Source of the DNA: Bacillota bacterium
Lineage (GTDB): Bacteria > Bacillota > Clostridia > Lachnospirales > Lachnospiraceae
DNA: 18,202 bases
Assembly: GCA_023399455.1 (NCBI GenBank)
Contig: JAEWPN010000176.1
Location: 1 to 18,202 of the forward strand
Reading direction: 5' to 3'
Below are positions 7,698 through 15,582 of the stretch, piece by piece. The translations under genes and the position numbers were made by a program. The notes under the pieces are model-generated. The model ran no database searches. It was not told the origin of the DNA and saw only the letters and a program-made list of their open reading frames with translations. Every line of letters starts with the position of its first letter. Within the stretch, counting starts at the first letter, position 1.

Positions 7698-8729
7698 TCC
7701 TAGATATTTTACTATCCGTTTTAGATTTAATGCCATAGCTGATAAGAGGCGGTGTTCCTCAGCTGCCTCTAACCCCCGCCTGTATAGGCTGCTTAAATTG
7801 TGGCGCGCTTTCTACGCCGCAAAGCTGCCCTCGCACCAAATCTGGCGCTGTTTGAGAATCTGTCGGTGGGAGGGGCGTTCCATCCCTTTCCGGCAGGACA
7901 TAAGAAACTGGCTTTTTCCTGTTGATACTTAAGCTCTTCCCGCCGGAACTCTACCTTGTAGGTAATGCCTCCAGTCGCCTTAGGCGTATATAATCGGATG
8001 CCTCTCTCGTGAAGCGTCTGGCAAATCAGGCTGGTGCCATAAGCACTATCCGCGCTGACTGTTTTAATCTTCAACCCCAAATGACTGCACATATATTCGA
8101 TCCGTTCAAGATAGGGCTCCGAGTCGTTTGCATTTCCAGGTGTGACTGCCACATCCACCACGATTCCATAGGCGGCATCTACGCTTTGATGGCTCAGATA
8201 ATGCATCCCCACCGGCTTTCCCGGCCTGTGCATCATTCCTGCATCCGGATCGGTGGTGTTGATAGTCCTTTGTACCTCCGTTTTCTCTTTTTTTACTCGT
8301 CCGGCACGCTGTGGCTTGATTGCACCGGAGGCTTCCAGCCGTGCCCGTTCCTGCGCCTCATAAATGTCCAGCCGTTCCATGTAATCTGTTGCTTCATGCG
8401 CTGCCAGTATCTGGATGTTTTTTTGAAGGAAGCGTTAGCCTTTACATGAGTGAAATCGGTTAGGATGAGTTCCTCCTTTACCAGCCCCTTTTCCATGCAT
8501 TGCTCCAAAATCCGCTCAAACAGGCGGCGGAACACATTTTCTCCATGGAACCGCCTGCGCCGGTTCTGGGACGTCCGTTCTTTTCGCAATAGTAATCCTT
8601 GGTTTCCTCATAGATAAAGGAGAAATCAACCAGCCGGTTCAACTTGCGTAAGAAGTGTTTTTCCGGCACAAGATTTTCTATCGTAATCATATGAAATTTT
8701 ATTTGTTTGTTTTCCGTCCGTGTTATCAT
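7695..8729 (-). pseudogene. IS1182-family transposase, disrupted
   Basis: Reading leftward from ATG 8729 (ribosome site GGGAGGG), the N-terminus with NLVPEKHFLRKLNRLVDFSF and YCEKNGRP is typical. The central part (about 45-50 codons in relatives) is then missing: GRP joins directly to QNRRRRF in another frame near 8565. A second frameshift near 8370 restores the section containing NTTDPDAGMMHRPGKPVG. Near the C-terminus a further frame change and an in-frame TAG interrupt a segment resembling IWCEGSFAA, ending at TAA 7697-7695. The three DDE-type acidic positions can still be traced (LTDFTHVKANA, SADSAYG, CEGSF) but lie in different frames, so no active enzyme can be made. Confidence 0.88.
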
Positions 8730-8783
8730 AGGTAAGCCCTCCCGTTCTTTTATACACTTATTTTATCATAAAGAGGAGAATAC

Positions 8784-8821
8784 TACAGGACTTTGTCAAC
8801 ACCTCGAAGTTGACCCGAGGT
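8784..8821 (-). repeat. Right terminal inverted repeat of the IS relic
   Basis: This is the complement of the left repeat with four mismatches. It also contains a local palindrome ACCTCG-N9-CGAGGT (8801-8821). Confidence 0.8.
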
Positions 8822-8825
8822 TGCA

Positions 8826-9002
8826 TTAGTTGGGATGGGGAATAACAATCTTTTTTTTGAAAAGCCCTTTACCTATCAGCAACATTGTCTTGTTGTCTTT
8901 CTCAATCTTTGTGATAGGCTTCCCCAACTGTTTTGACAAGTTCTCTATATCGTTGTCATCTGGAACACCTATGAACCCGACGGCAGTAGCATCTTTTTTC
9001 AC
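8826..9002 (-). CDS. Small protein of unknown function (58 aa, GTG start)
   Basis: A GTG at 9002-9000 follows a ribosome site AGGGGTG 5-6 bases upstream and a candidate promoter. The 58-codon frame runs to TAA at 8828-8826. The product begins (V/M)KKDATAVGFIGVPDDNDI, has a central segment ENLSKQLGKPITKIEKDNKT, then a hydrophobic MLLIGKGLF and a basic KKKIVIPHPN tail. It looks like a small soluble alpha/beta protein or a truncated domain. I do not recognise the family. The stop is 5 bases from the right end of the IS relic, so the gene may be complete or may be the stump of a longer gene cut by the insertion. Confidence 0.55.
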   Translation of the reverse strand: MKKDATAVGFIGVPDDNDIENLSKQLGKPITKIEKDNKTMLLIGKGLFKKKIVIPHPN

Positions 9003-9023
9003 AGTATCACCCCTTTTTTAAAC

Positions 9024-9052
9024 ATTCTAACACGATTCACAACAATCTACAA
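9024..9052 (-). promoter_or_regulatory. Candidate promoter of the 58-aa gene
   Basis: On the minus strand, TTGTAG (9052-9047), a 17-bp spacer and TAGAAT (9029-9024) lie about 20 bases upstream of the GTG start. Both boxes are imperfect. Confidence 0.4.
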
Positions 9053-9120
9053 TCGGGCCTACTTGACCTGTGTTTTTGCTTTATGTGATGAAAGCGGTGA
9101 TAGTGAATATCGGTAATTTA

Positions 9121-9882
9121 CTAAGATAAATATGTGACTGCAAGGCATCCGTTGACAGGATTTCTATAAATTTCACATTTTACGTCGTAAATCTTTTGTA
9201 TAGTATCTTTTATCAATATAGCCTCCGGCTTTCCATGTGCAACAACATGGCCCGCTTTCATAGCATACAGGTAATCGCAATATCTGGCCGCCAATTCCAA
9301 GTCATGCAATGCGGCCAGCGTACTTATGGAAAGACTTTTTACAGTAGATAATACTTGAATCTGATACTTTACGTCCAAATGATTCGTAGGCTCGTCCAAT
9401 ATCAGAAGCTGAGGTTGTTGTGCAATTGCTCTTGCCAAAACAACACGTTGTTTTTCGCCGCCCGATAGAGACAGATAGCTTCTATCCGAATGTTTTTCCA
9501 GATTCACTTTTTCCAGAGCTGCCCTGATAATTCCGGCATCTATATCGTTATCTGTTTCAAGCAGCTTTTTATGCGGTGAGCGCCCCATCGCAACCATGTC
9601 CCAAACGGTAAAGTCAAAACTGATCTCATTGAATTGTCCTACTACAGCAGATTTCTGGGCGATTACTTTAGGGTTGGCGGCGAGCAAATCCATTTCATCC
9701 AAAAGAATCGTACCGCATTTTGGCTTTATTACTTTATATATCGTTTTCAGCAGTGTGCTTTTTCCGCATCCGTTGGGACCGATAATTCCTACGAATTGGC
9801 CATCCATCACTTTTAGTTCAATATTTTCAATAATATCCGTTCCTGAAAGATTAACTCCAATATCCGACACATATAAATTCAA
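9121..9882 (-). CDS. ABC transporter ATP-binding protein, iron/siderophore/B12 type (FecE-like)
   Basis: This 253-residue cytoplasmic ATPase would energise import through the adjacent permease. It has Walker A GPNGCGKST (35-43), Q-loop Q83, signature LSGGEKQR (139-146), Walker B LLILDE (159-164), D-loop NHLD and switch H193 in AALHD. The start is a TTG at 9882. Its ribosome site GGAGGG lies in the last codons of the permease gene and only two bases separate the genes, so the pair is translationally linked. The family imports ferric siderophores, haem or cobalamin; sequence alone does not decide which. Confidence 0.94.
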   Translation of the reverse strand: MNLYVSDIGVNLSGTDIIENIELKVMDGQFVGIIGPNGCGKSTLLKTIYKVIKPKCGTILLDEMDLLAANPKVIAQKSAVVGQFNEISFDFTVWDMVAMGRSPHKKLLETDNDIDAGIIRAALEKVNLEKHSDRSYLSLSGGEKQRVVLARAIAQQPQLLILDEPTNHLDVKYQIQVLSTVKSLSISTLAALHDLELAARYCDYLYAMKAGHVVAHGKPEAILIKDTIQKIYDVKCEIYRNPVNGCLAVTYLS

Positions 9883-9884
9883 GG

Positions 9885-10958
9885 CTAATTCCCTCCAAAT
9901 TCATAGTTTTTCTTTAATAACAAATACATAAAAACAGGTGCGCCTATTGCCGAGGTTATAATTCCCACCGGAATTTCGGTTCCGCTTATCATGGAACGTG
10001 CAATTAGATCAGTCCATATCATGAACAGACCGCCCGTTAACACAGCCAGAGGTAAAAGCTTTTTATGATTTGAGCCAACCAGTGACCGCGTAATGTGAGG
10101 AATAATAAGCCCGACAAAGCCGATCATGCCACATTGAGCCACTATGATACCGGTTAGCAAGGCAGAAATCGTAAGATATAATTTGCGATAAAAGCCTAAA
10201 TTAATGCCTAAAGTAGTAGCTGTTTCATCTCCCATTAACATAGTGTTCATCGTACGGCCCTGAGTAAAGAAAAAAAGAGCTGCTGCCAGGACAACTATAG
10301 AAAGCAGCGGAATATCTCCCCATTTTACGGAGGCCATACTGCCCATAATCCAGAAAGTCACATTTTTAAGTCCTTGTGAATTGTTTGAAAAGTAGACAAT
10401 TATGCTGGAAAATGCTGAGAACATGGCATTAACGACCATTCCGGAAAGTATTAATTTGGATGACGTGATACGCCCTCCAATATTGGCAATAGCAAGTACA
10501 AGCAGGGAAGCGAATAGTGCACCTGTGAATGCTCCCATGGAAACACCGGCTTGACTGAGTATTGGAATAGAATTAAATCCAACCAAAATAGCAAATGTTG
10601 CGCCCAATGTTGCTCCTGAGGAAATACCAAGAATATATGGGTCCGCAAGAGGATTCTGAACGGATGCCTGCATAATGCTTCCGCAAAGTGCGAGTCCCAT
10701 ACCAATTAGAAATGCCGCTATCGCTCTTGGGAAACGCAAGAGCCATACAATCGTGATATATGAAGAAGCTGATTGGCTTACTTTACCTAATTCAATGCCG
10801 GTCAATTTGTAAAGGAGAATCCGATATGATTCGTCCAGCGGAATATTTGCCTGGCCAATGGAAACGGAAAAAATTATCGACCCGGCCGTGAACAGGAGTA
10901 AGCCCAGAATCAGCAGAGGGAATAATCGTTCATATATATTTTTTTTAACTTTTAACAT
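9885..10958 (-). CDS. ABC transporter permease, FecCD/BtuC family
   Basis: The 357-residue protein has the roughly ten membrane segments of the FecCD family; two copies would form the channel. Visible family stretches are RFPRAIAAFLIGMGLALCGS, then MQASVQNPLADPYILGISSG (about residues 75-115), LGINLGFYRKLYLTISALL, the conserved IGFVGLIIPHITRSLVGSNH, whose loop contacts the ATPase, and the C-terminal ARSMISGTEIPVGIITSAIG. A single permease gene implies a homodimer. Ribosome site AAGGAAAG precedes the ATG. Transcription is from the leftward member of the symmetric promoter pair at 10999-11088. Confidence 0.95.
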   Translation of the reverse strand: MLKVKKNIYERLFPLLILGLLLFTAGSIIFSVSIGQANIPLDESYRILLYKLTGIELGKVSQSASSYITIVWLLRFPRAIAAFLIGMGLALCGSIMQASVQNPLADPYILGISSGATLGATFAILVGFNSIPILSQAGVSMGAFTGALFASLLVLAIANIGGRITSSKLILSGMVVNAMFSAFSSIIVYFSNNSQGLKNVTFWIMGSMASVKWGDIPLLSIVVLAAALFFFTQGRTMNTMLMGDETATTLGINLGFYRKLYLTISALLTGIIVAQCGMIGFVGLIIPHITRSLVGSNHKKLLPLAVLTGGLFMIWTDLIARSMISGTEIPVGIITSAIGAPVFMYLLLKKNYEFGGN

Positions 10959-10998
10959 GACTTCTTTCCTTCGATTAATATATTTTGCTCAAAGCAAC

Positions 10999-11088
10999 TT
11001 TACATTTTATAAACGCCATGATATAATCCGACATAGTTAGCCTCAACTAACCAAATCGGATTATATCATGGTTATATTAGTATGTAAA
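10999..11088. promoter_or_regulatory. Symmetric face-to-face promoter pair with central operator
   Basis: Rightward promoter: TTTACA (10999-11004), 17-bp spacer, TATAAT (11022-11027). Leftward promoter: TTTACA (11088-11083), 17-bp spacer, TATAAT (11065-11060). A perfect 16-bp inverted repeat, CCATGATATAATCCGA, occupies 11016-11031 and 11056-11071 and includes both -10 boxes. At the centre GTTAG (11036-11040) pairs with CTAAC (11047-11051). All three blocks are in register about position 11043.5. The central palindrome covers both predicted transcription starts (about 11034 and 11053) and resembles the DtxR/IdeR box (GTTAGCCTAAC core), suggesting metal-dependent repression of both halves of the importer. 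The regulator itself is not in the window. Confidence 0.75.
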
Positions 11089-11136
11089 GGAGCAGTTTCA
11101 GACTGCTATAAAAATATCGAAAGGAATTTTCATATT

Positions 11137-12216
11137 ATGAAGAAAAAATTATTGTCTTTGCTCGTTGTTACAATCCTGGGAGTTTCATTTGCCGGCTGTG
11201 CACAGAATGATTCGTCATCCACGACAGAAAGCAATATCGCAGAAAGTGATATTACTGAGACTGAGAGCGAATCAACCGTCTCGGAATCACAATCAGGTAC
11301 AGTTTATCCTTTGACTATTAACAATTATTCTATTGAGGATGACGGTGCTATCTGGGCGGAGAAGGAGCAGGTGTTTGAAAGCGCGCCCGAGCGGATTGTC
11401 TGCAACATGCAGGGAAGCGCCGAGGTATTGATTCGTCTGGGACTCGGTGATCGTATCGTTGGCGTTGCAGGTGTTTTTGGTGATGTTGATTCCGATATCA
11501 AAGAGGAATTCGATAAAATCCCCATGTTGTCTGAAGACTATGCAGGTCAGGAGGTCATCTTAGGAGCAAATCCGGATTTTGTTATCGGCCGGGGAGATTT
11601 ATTCGTAGATGCGGATTATGGTTCAGGGACTGTTGATTTTCTCAACGATTCGGGCATTCGTACATATATTATGAACACAGGTAAAGAAGGGGCGGTATTT
11701 GACGATTTCTTTACTGATATAGATGAATTGGGGCAGATTTTTGACGTACAAGAAGCTGCAGATGCATTAATAGAGCAGTATCAGAAACAAATCGATGACT
11801 TGACGAACAATCCGGCCTGGAACGGAAAGGAAAAAACAATTGCAGAGATTGCCTCCGTTGAAGACGGTAATTTTGTCGTATCCAGCGGAAAAGGAGAATA
11901 CTTTCAAAATGATGCGCTTCAATTAGTTGGACTGAACAATATTTTTAAAGATGCACCCGCATACGAGGTGAGCAATGAGGAGCTTATTGAGAACAATCCG
12001 GATGTCCTTTTGCTGTTTAAATACAACGGAGGTCCGGATACGGATGTAATGGTCGAAGAACTGTACCAAAACGAGATCTTGCAGGATGTTACAGCTATTA
12101 AGGAAAAACAGATTTATGTAGCTGATTTTAATGCCTTCTATGGAACCGGCGGGGGAATTTTTAATGCTGTTAGTAATTTGGCGCAGAATGTGTGGCTGAG
12201 CGATACCCAGGACTAA
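11137..12216 (+). CDS. Lipoprotein substrate-binding protein of the iron/B12-type ABC importer
   Basis: The 359-residue precursor has a lipoprotein signal peptide (MKKKLLSLLVVTILGVSFAG followed by the lipidated C21) and a Ser/Thr/Glu-rich tether (about 22-60). A periplasmic-binding-protein-type-2 fold follows: APERIVCNMQGSAEVLIRLG, then IVGVAGVFGDV, GANPDFVIGR and a C-terminal lobe with AYEVSNEELIENNPDVLLLF. It would capture the ligand at the cell surface for the permease/ATPase pair encoded divergently. ATG 11137 is chosen because the signal peptide starts there; AAAGGA lies 11-12 bases upstream. An upstream ATG at 11068 has no ribosome site. Confidence 0.94.
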   Translation: MKKKLLSLLVVTILGVSFAGCAQNDSSSTTESNIAESDITETESESTVSESQSGTVYPLTINNYSIEDDGAIWAEKEQVFESAPERIVCNMQGSAEVLIRLGLGDRIVGVAGVFGDVDSDIKEEFDKIPMLSEDYAGQEVILGANPDFVIGRGDLFVDADYGSGTVDFLNDSGIRTYIMNTGKEGAVFDDFFTDIDELGQIFDVQEAADALIEQYQKQIDDLTNNPAWNGKEKTIAEIASVEDGNFVVSSGKGEYFQNDALQLVGLNNIFKDAPAYEVSNEELIENNPDVLLLFKYNGGPDTDVMVEELYQNEILQDVTAIKEKQIYVADFNAFYGTGGGIFNAVSNLAQNVWLSDTQD

Positions 12217-12271
12217 TTTGAAGAGTTATAGAGAAATAGCTGCCAGATAATAGGTATGGACGTCTCATAGA

Positions 12272-12385
12272 ATGTATAAACAATAGTTTCGTGTATTTTA
12301 TAACCGAGATGTGGAGATTATATCCTATGTTATAGAGCCGGAAAAGAATCAGGAAGTTATTTTCGAAACGGGGATGGACCAGTAA
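12272..12385 (+). pseudogene. Possible decayed small reading frame
   Basis: A frame starting at ATG 12272 is interrupted by TAG after three further codons (12284-12286), then runs 32 codons to TAA 12383-12385. The product begins FRVFYNRDVEIISYVIEPEK and continues NQEVIFETGMDQ. Its composition looks protein-like, with alternating beta-type residues and acidic turns, and it ends just before the nitroreductase ribosome site. I do not recognise it, and chance is a real alternative in a 191-base intergenic region. Confidence 0.25.
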
Positions 12386-12408
12386 AAAAATAAAGAGGAG
12401 AGAAAGTT

Positions 12409-12981
12409 ATGTCATTTATTAACAATTTAGAAAAAAGAAGAACTTATTATAACATCAATCGGGAATTACCGGTATCAGAAAGCGAAGTTAATGAAATCAT
12501 TGAACAGGTGACGGAAGCAATACCGGATGCTTTTAATATGAAGAGTGCCAGAGTTGTAGTTGCATTGGGAGAAAAACAGGATCTGTTATGGGACACTATA
12601 TATGAGGTGTTCGACGGTCAGGTCGCGAGAGAAAAAATTGACGGCTTTAAAAACGGGTACGGTACTATTTTATATTTTATTGATGAAAATATAGTGGAAT
12701 CATTGCAGGAGCAATTTGAATTCTACGCGGATAAATTCCCGGTCTGGGCAAATCAGGCAAATGGAATGCTGCAGTTCAATCTTTGGACGGCTTTAAGAGA
12801 AGCAGGAATTGGAGCTTCTTTACAGCATTATAATCCGGTTATTAATGAAGCTGTTGCCAAGCTGTTCGATCTTTCCCCTAAATGGACTTTAACAGCTCAA
12901 ATGCCGTTTGGAGGAATTGTAGAAGAACCGGAACCGAAAGAAAAAGAAGATATAGCAAAGAGGGTTGTAATTAAAAAGTAA
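12409..12981 (+). CDS. Nitroreductase-family protein (FMN-dependent oxidoreductase)
   Basis: The 190-residue product matches the short nitroreductase subgroup. The N-terminal LEKRRTYYNINRELPVSESE is the FMN-phosphate-binding start, followed by DAFNMKSARVVVALGEKQDL, the mid-protein NQANGMLQFNLWTALREAG with IGASLQHYNP, and the C-terminal AQMPFGGIVEEPEPKE. Members are cytoplasmic homodimers that use NAD(P)H to reduce nitro compounds, quinones or metal complexes. GAGGAG lies about 8 bases before the ATG. It follows the importer lipoprotein by 192 bases on the same strand; I see no terminator between them, so co-transcription is possible but not shown. Confidence 0.9.
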   Translation: MSFINNLEKRRTYYNINRELPVSESEVNEIIEQVTEAIPDAFNMKSARVVVALGEKQDLLWDTIYEVFDGQVAREKIDGFKNGYGTILYFIDENIVESLQEQFEFYADKFPVWANQANGMLQFNLWTALREAGIGASLQHYNPVINEAVAKLFDLSPKWTLTAQMPFGGIVEEPEPKEKEDIAKRVVIKK

Positions 12982-13002
12982 CTTATTGCTTTATGAAAAC
13001 GC

Positions 13003-13025
13003 TGAATATCGTCTCATAATTATTC
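13003..13025 (+). repeat. 23-bp intergenic direct repeat, copy 1
   Basis: This 23-bp block is identical to 16356-16378. It begins TGAATATC, contains CGTCTCATA and ends ATTATTC, with short outer arms GAATA/TATTC. It lies 31 bases before the -35 of the amino-acid transporter promoter. The core CGTCTCATA also occurs at 12261-12269. Confidence 0.8.
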
Positions 13026-13055
13026 TGTGCAGGCGCAAAAATAGGGAATCTATAC

Positions 13056-13084
13056 TTGACAAAAAATATCAAGTGAATTACAAT
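13056..13084 (+). promoter_or_regulatory. Promoter of the amino-acid ABC transporter operon
   Basis: TTGACA (13056-13061), a 17-bp spacer and TACAAT (13079-13084) form a near-consensus sigma-A promoter, giving a leader of about 100 bases. The leader contains a perfect hairpin GATTGTA-TTCT-TACAATC (13120-13137) with no T-run, so it is not an obvious attenuator. Confidence 0.8.
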
Positions 13085-13192
13085 ATTGTGCATAGATTCG
13101 AGCAAAAGACAATGGTGTCGATTGTATTCTTACAATCAATCATGCCTTGCGCTCTATTTTTGTATCTAAATATTATTATGGAGGAGATTGAA

Positions 13193-14065
13193 ATGAAAAA
13201 AGTATTGGCATTAGTAGCATGTACGGTTCTGGCGACCGGAATGCTTATGGGATGTGGATCTTCCGCAACAAAGGAAGAAGCAGCACCGGCAGAAGAAACA
13301 ACAGAAGAAGCAGCACCGGCGGAAGCTGTAACAGAGGAAGCAACAACAGAAGAGGCAGCACCAGCAGAGGATGCAGCAGCTTCATCTGACAAAACATGGA
13401 TCGTTGCAACAGATACTGTATTCAAACCTTTTGAATATACGAATGAAAACAATGAATTCGTTGGAATCGACGTTGATATCCTTGCAGCGATTGCTGCAGA
13501 TCAGGGATTCAAATATGAATTACAGAGCCTTGGATGGGATGCAGCAGTAGCAGCAGTTCAGGCAGGACAGGCAGATGGTCTTATTGCAGGGGCAACTGTC
13601 AAACAGGAACGTATTGATTCAGGATGGATCTTCTCAGAAGGTTATTATGATGCAACTCAGACATTTGTAGTTGCTGAAGGAAGCGATATTGCCGGCTTTG
13701 AAGATTTAGAAGGAAAAAATGTAGCAGTTAAGAATGGTACGGCGGGAGCAGATTTTGCAAACAGTTTAAAAGACCAGTATGGCTTTACCGTAACTGTATT
13801 CGAAGATTCACCGACAATGTATCAGGATGTAATCCTTGGAAACAGCGCAGCATGTGTTGAAGATACACCAATCATGGCAGCTTCTATCAAAGAAGGCGGA
13901 CTTGCACTTGCGATTCCGGAAGGAATGGAAAGTGAAGGAGCTCCTTACGGATTTGCAATCATGGATCCGGCAGACCAGGAATTACTTGATATGTTTAACG
14001 CAGGACTTGCTAACATCAAGGCAAACGGAACTTATGATGAAATCCTTGATAAATATCTGAAATAA
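13193..14065 (+). CDS. Polar amino-acid ABC transporter substrate-binding lipoprotein
   Basis: The 290-residue precursor has a lipoprotein signal (MKKVLALVACTVLATGMLMG then C21) and an unusually long Ala/Glu/Thr/Pro-rich linker (about 24-68). The family-3 solute-binding domain begins DKTWIVATDTVFKPFEYTNE and shows GIDVDILAAIAADQGFKYEL, a WDAAVAAVQAGQADGLIAG segment, LEGKNVAVKNGTAGADFA and a terminal GTYDEILDKYL. The conserved Arg of amino-acid binders is probably in VKQERIDSGWIFSEGY. GGAGGAG (13180-13186) precedes ATG 13193. The ligand is a polar amino acid (Gln, Arg, Lys or cystine type); which one is undecided. Confidence 0.94.
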   Translation: MKKVLALVACTVLATGMLMGCGSSATKEEAAPAEETTEEAAPAEAVTEEATTEEAAPAEDAAASSDKTWIVATDTVFKPFEYTNENNEFVGIDVDILAAIAADQGFKYELQSLGWDAAVAAVQAGQADGLIAGATVKQERIDSGWIFSEGYYDATQTFVVAEGSDIAGFEDLEGKNVAVKNGTAGADFANSLKDQYGFTVTVFEDSPTMYQDVILGNSAACVEDTPIMAASIKEGGLALAIPEGMESEGAPYGFAIMDPADQELLDMFNAGLANIKANGTYDEILDKYLK

Positions 14066-14087
14066 TATTATATTATTGTTAATGCTG

Positions 14088-14124
14088 GCGTGGGAGACCT
14101 GTTGCAGGTTGCCCACGCTTTTTT
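14088..14124 (+). terminator. Internal terminator between binding protein and permease
   Basis: GCGTGGG (14088-14094) pairs with CCCACGC (14112-14118), with an inner ACCTG/CAGGT stem, followed by TTTTTT. Lying within the operon, it probably terminates part of the transcripts so that the binding protein is made in excess over the membrane components. I see no promoter between it and the permease. Confidence 0.85.
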
Positions 14125-14166
14125 AAAAATCAAAACAGTTAAAAGTTGACGAAGGAGAAGAAATCA

Positions 14167-14835
14167 ATGATCTCGATTATCCAATCGTATAGCACTATGC
14201 TGCTGGGAGCGCTGGGAAAAACCTTACTGCTTACCTTGCTGTCATTAGTATTTGCCATGATTATCGGTATGATCTTTGCACTGATGAACGTGGGAAAGAA
14301 CAGAACTTTGAACCTGATAGGCACGGTCTATGTAGATGCAGTCCGCGGTGTGCCGCTGATTGTACTGGCTTATTTTATTTATTTTGGTGTTCCGGCAGGA
14401 ATCAAAATGATAGGCATTCAGGACTTCAGACTGACTGCACTTCAGGCAGGTACGATTGCACTTGCGATGAACTGTGGTGCTTATATGGCTGAAATTATTC
14501 GTGCAGGAATTGAAAGTGTAGACAGAGGTCAGATGGAAGCCAGCAGAAGCCTTGGGCTTACTTATGGAAAAAGTATGCGCCTTGTAGTTTTGCCGCAGGC
14601 GATCAGGACCATGATTCCTTCCATCATCAATCAATTCATTATAACGTTAAAAGATACCTCTATTCTTTCTGTTATTGGATTTCCTGAACTTACCAATATG
14701 GGAAAAACAATCAGCGGAAATACTTTCAAGAGTCTTGAGACATGGGCAGTTGTCGGCATTATGTATATGATCGTAATCATCACGCTCAGCAAGGTCGCAA
14801 AGAGAGTCGAAAGGAGGGTGAATCGTGGCAGATAA
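14167..14835 (+). CDS. Amino-acid ABC transporter permease (HisM/GlnP family)
   Basis: The 222-residue membrane protein has about five helices and the family's typical length. The opening [20 protein letters not shown], the [19 protein letters not shown] segment and the cytoplasmic EAA loop [24 protein letters not shown] (about residues 125-148), which docks to the ATPase, are diagnostic. ATG 14167 is used because AAGGAG lies 9 bases upstream. A TTG seven codons earlier overlaps that site. The 3' end overlaps the ATPase start by 11 bases. With only one permease gene the channel is probably a homodimer. Confidence 0.94.
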   Translation: MISIIQSYSTMLLGALGKTLLLTLLSLVFAMIIGMIFALMNVGKNRTLNLIGTVYVDAVRGVPLIVLAYFIYFGVPAGIKMIGIQDFRLTALQAGTIALAMNCGAYMAEIIRAGIESVDRGQMEASRSLGLTYGKSMRLVVLPQAIRTMIPSIINQFIITLKDTSILSVIGFPELTNMGKTISGNTFKSLETWAVVGIMYMIVIITLSKVAKRVERRVNRGR

Positions 14836-15565
14836 CAGAAATATTATCCAGGTTCAAAATCTGAGAAAAGATTTTGGAAAGCTTGAAGTCTTAAAAGATA
14901 TCAGCATTGATATAGAAGTAGGAGAGGTTGTTGTTTTGCTCGGACCTTCGGGAAGCGGAAAATCAACATTCCTACGATGTCTGAACCAGCTTGAGTCAGC
15001 AACGGCAGGTACGATTCTGGTAGATGGAAATAATGTAACAGATAAACATACTGACATTAATAAAGTAAGAGAAGAAATTGGAATGGTATTTCAGCATTTT
15101 AATCTGTTCCCTCATAAAACAGTACTGGAAAATATTATGCTGGCACCTGTTGAATTAAAAAGGATGACAAAAGCAGAAGCAAAGGAAAAAGGACTGCAGC
15201 TTTTAAAAAGAGTAGGACTTGATGCAAAATCTGATGCATACCCATCCCAGTTGTCAGGCGGTCAGAAACAGCGTGTTGCGATCGCTCGGGCACTGGCGAT
15301 GAATCCTGCCATCATGCTTTTTGATGAACCTACATCAGCTCTGGATCCGGAAATGGTAGGAGAAGTTTTAAATGTTATGCAGGAGCTTGTTGCGGACGGA
15401 ATGACGATGATTGTTGTGACACATGAAATAGGCTTTGCAAGGGAAGTTGCGGACAGGGTTGTTTTTATGGATGCAGGATATATTGTAGAGCAGGGACGGC
15501 CGGAAGAGATTTTTAACAATCCCAAAGAAGCCAGAACGATTGATTTCTTAAATAAAGTTCTATAA
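14825..15565 (+). CDS. Amino-acid ABC transporter ATP-binding protein (GlnQ-like)
   Basis: The 246-residue cytoplasmic ATPase powers the preceding permease. Walker [10 protein letters not shown] (40-48), Q-loop in [20 protein letters not shown], signature LSGGQKQR (143-150), Walker B IMLFDE with D167-E168, and switch His in VVTHEIGFA are all intact. It is close to GlnQ/HisP-type polar amino-acid ATPases. The start codon is GTG 14825 with AGGAGGG seven bases upstream inside the permease gene, giving translational coupling. Confidence 0.96.
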   Translation: MADNRNIIQVQNLRKDFGKLEVLKDISIDIEVGEVVVLLGPSGSGKSTFLRCLNQLESATAGTILVDGNNVTDKHTDINKVREEIGMVFQHFNLFPHKTVLENIMLAPVELKRMTKAEAKEKGLQLLKRVGLDAKSDAYPSQLSGGQKQRVAIARALAMNPAIMLFDEPTSALDPEMVGEVLNVMQELVADGMTMIVVTHEIGFAREVADRVVFMDAGYIVEQGRPEEIFNNPKEARTIDFLNKVL

Positions 15566-15582
15566 TTCATCCGGAGGAAGAA

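Larger units (their letters stand above)
7587..8821. mobile_element. Decayed IS1182-type insertion sequence
   Basis: The element is about 1.24 kb and is bounded by imperfect inverted repeats of about 38 bp: left 7587-7624, right 8784-8821. They agree at all but four positions and share the uninterrupted core GTTGACAAAGTCCTGTA. A single transposase pseudogene lies between them on the minus strand. A full-length member would be longer, which fits the internal deletion seen in the transposase. I find no convincing target-site duplication next to the repeats. Family assignment rests on the transposase motifs; exact ends are approximate. Confidence 0.8.

Noticed and set aside
13120..13137. Leader hairpin of the amino-acid transporter as an attenuator or riboswitch
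   Set aside because: The stem is AT-rich, there is no T-run after it, and I see no competing structure or known aptamer core.
13035..13161. CAAAAATAG (13035-13043) and CTATTTTTG (13153-13161) as an attenuator stem
   Set aside because: The left arm lies upstream of the promoter and would not be in the transcript.
13078..13452. Ala/Ser/Val-rich open frame on the minus strand
   Set aside because: It is the shadow of the low-complexity Ala/Glu linker in the binding lipoprotein.
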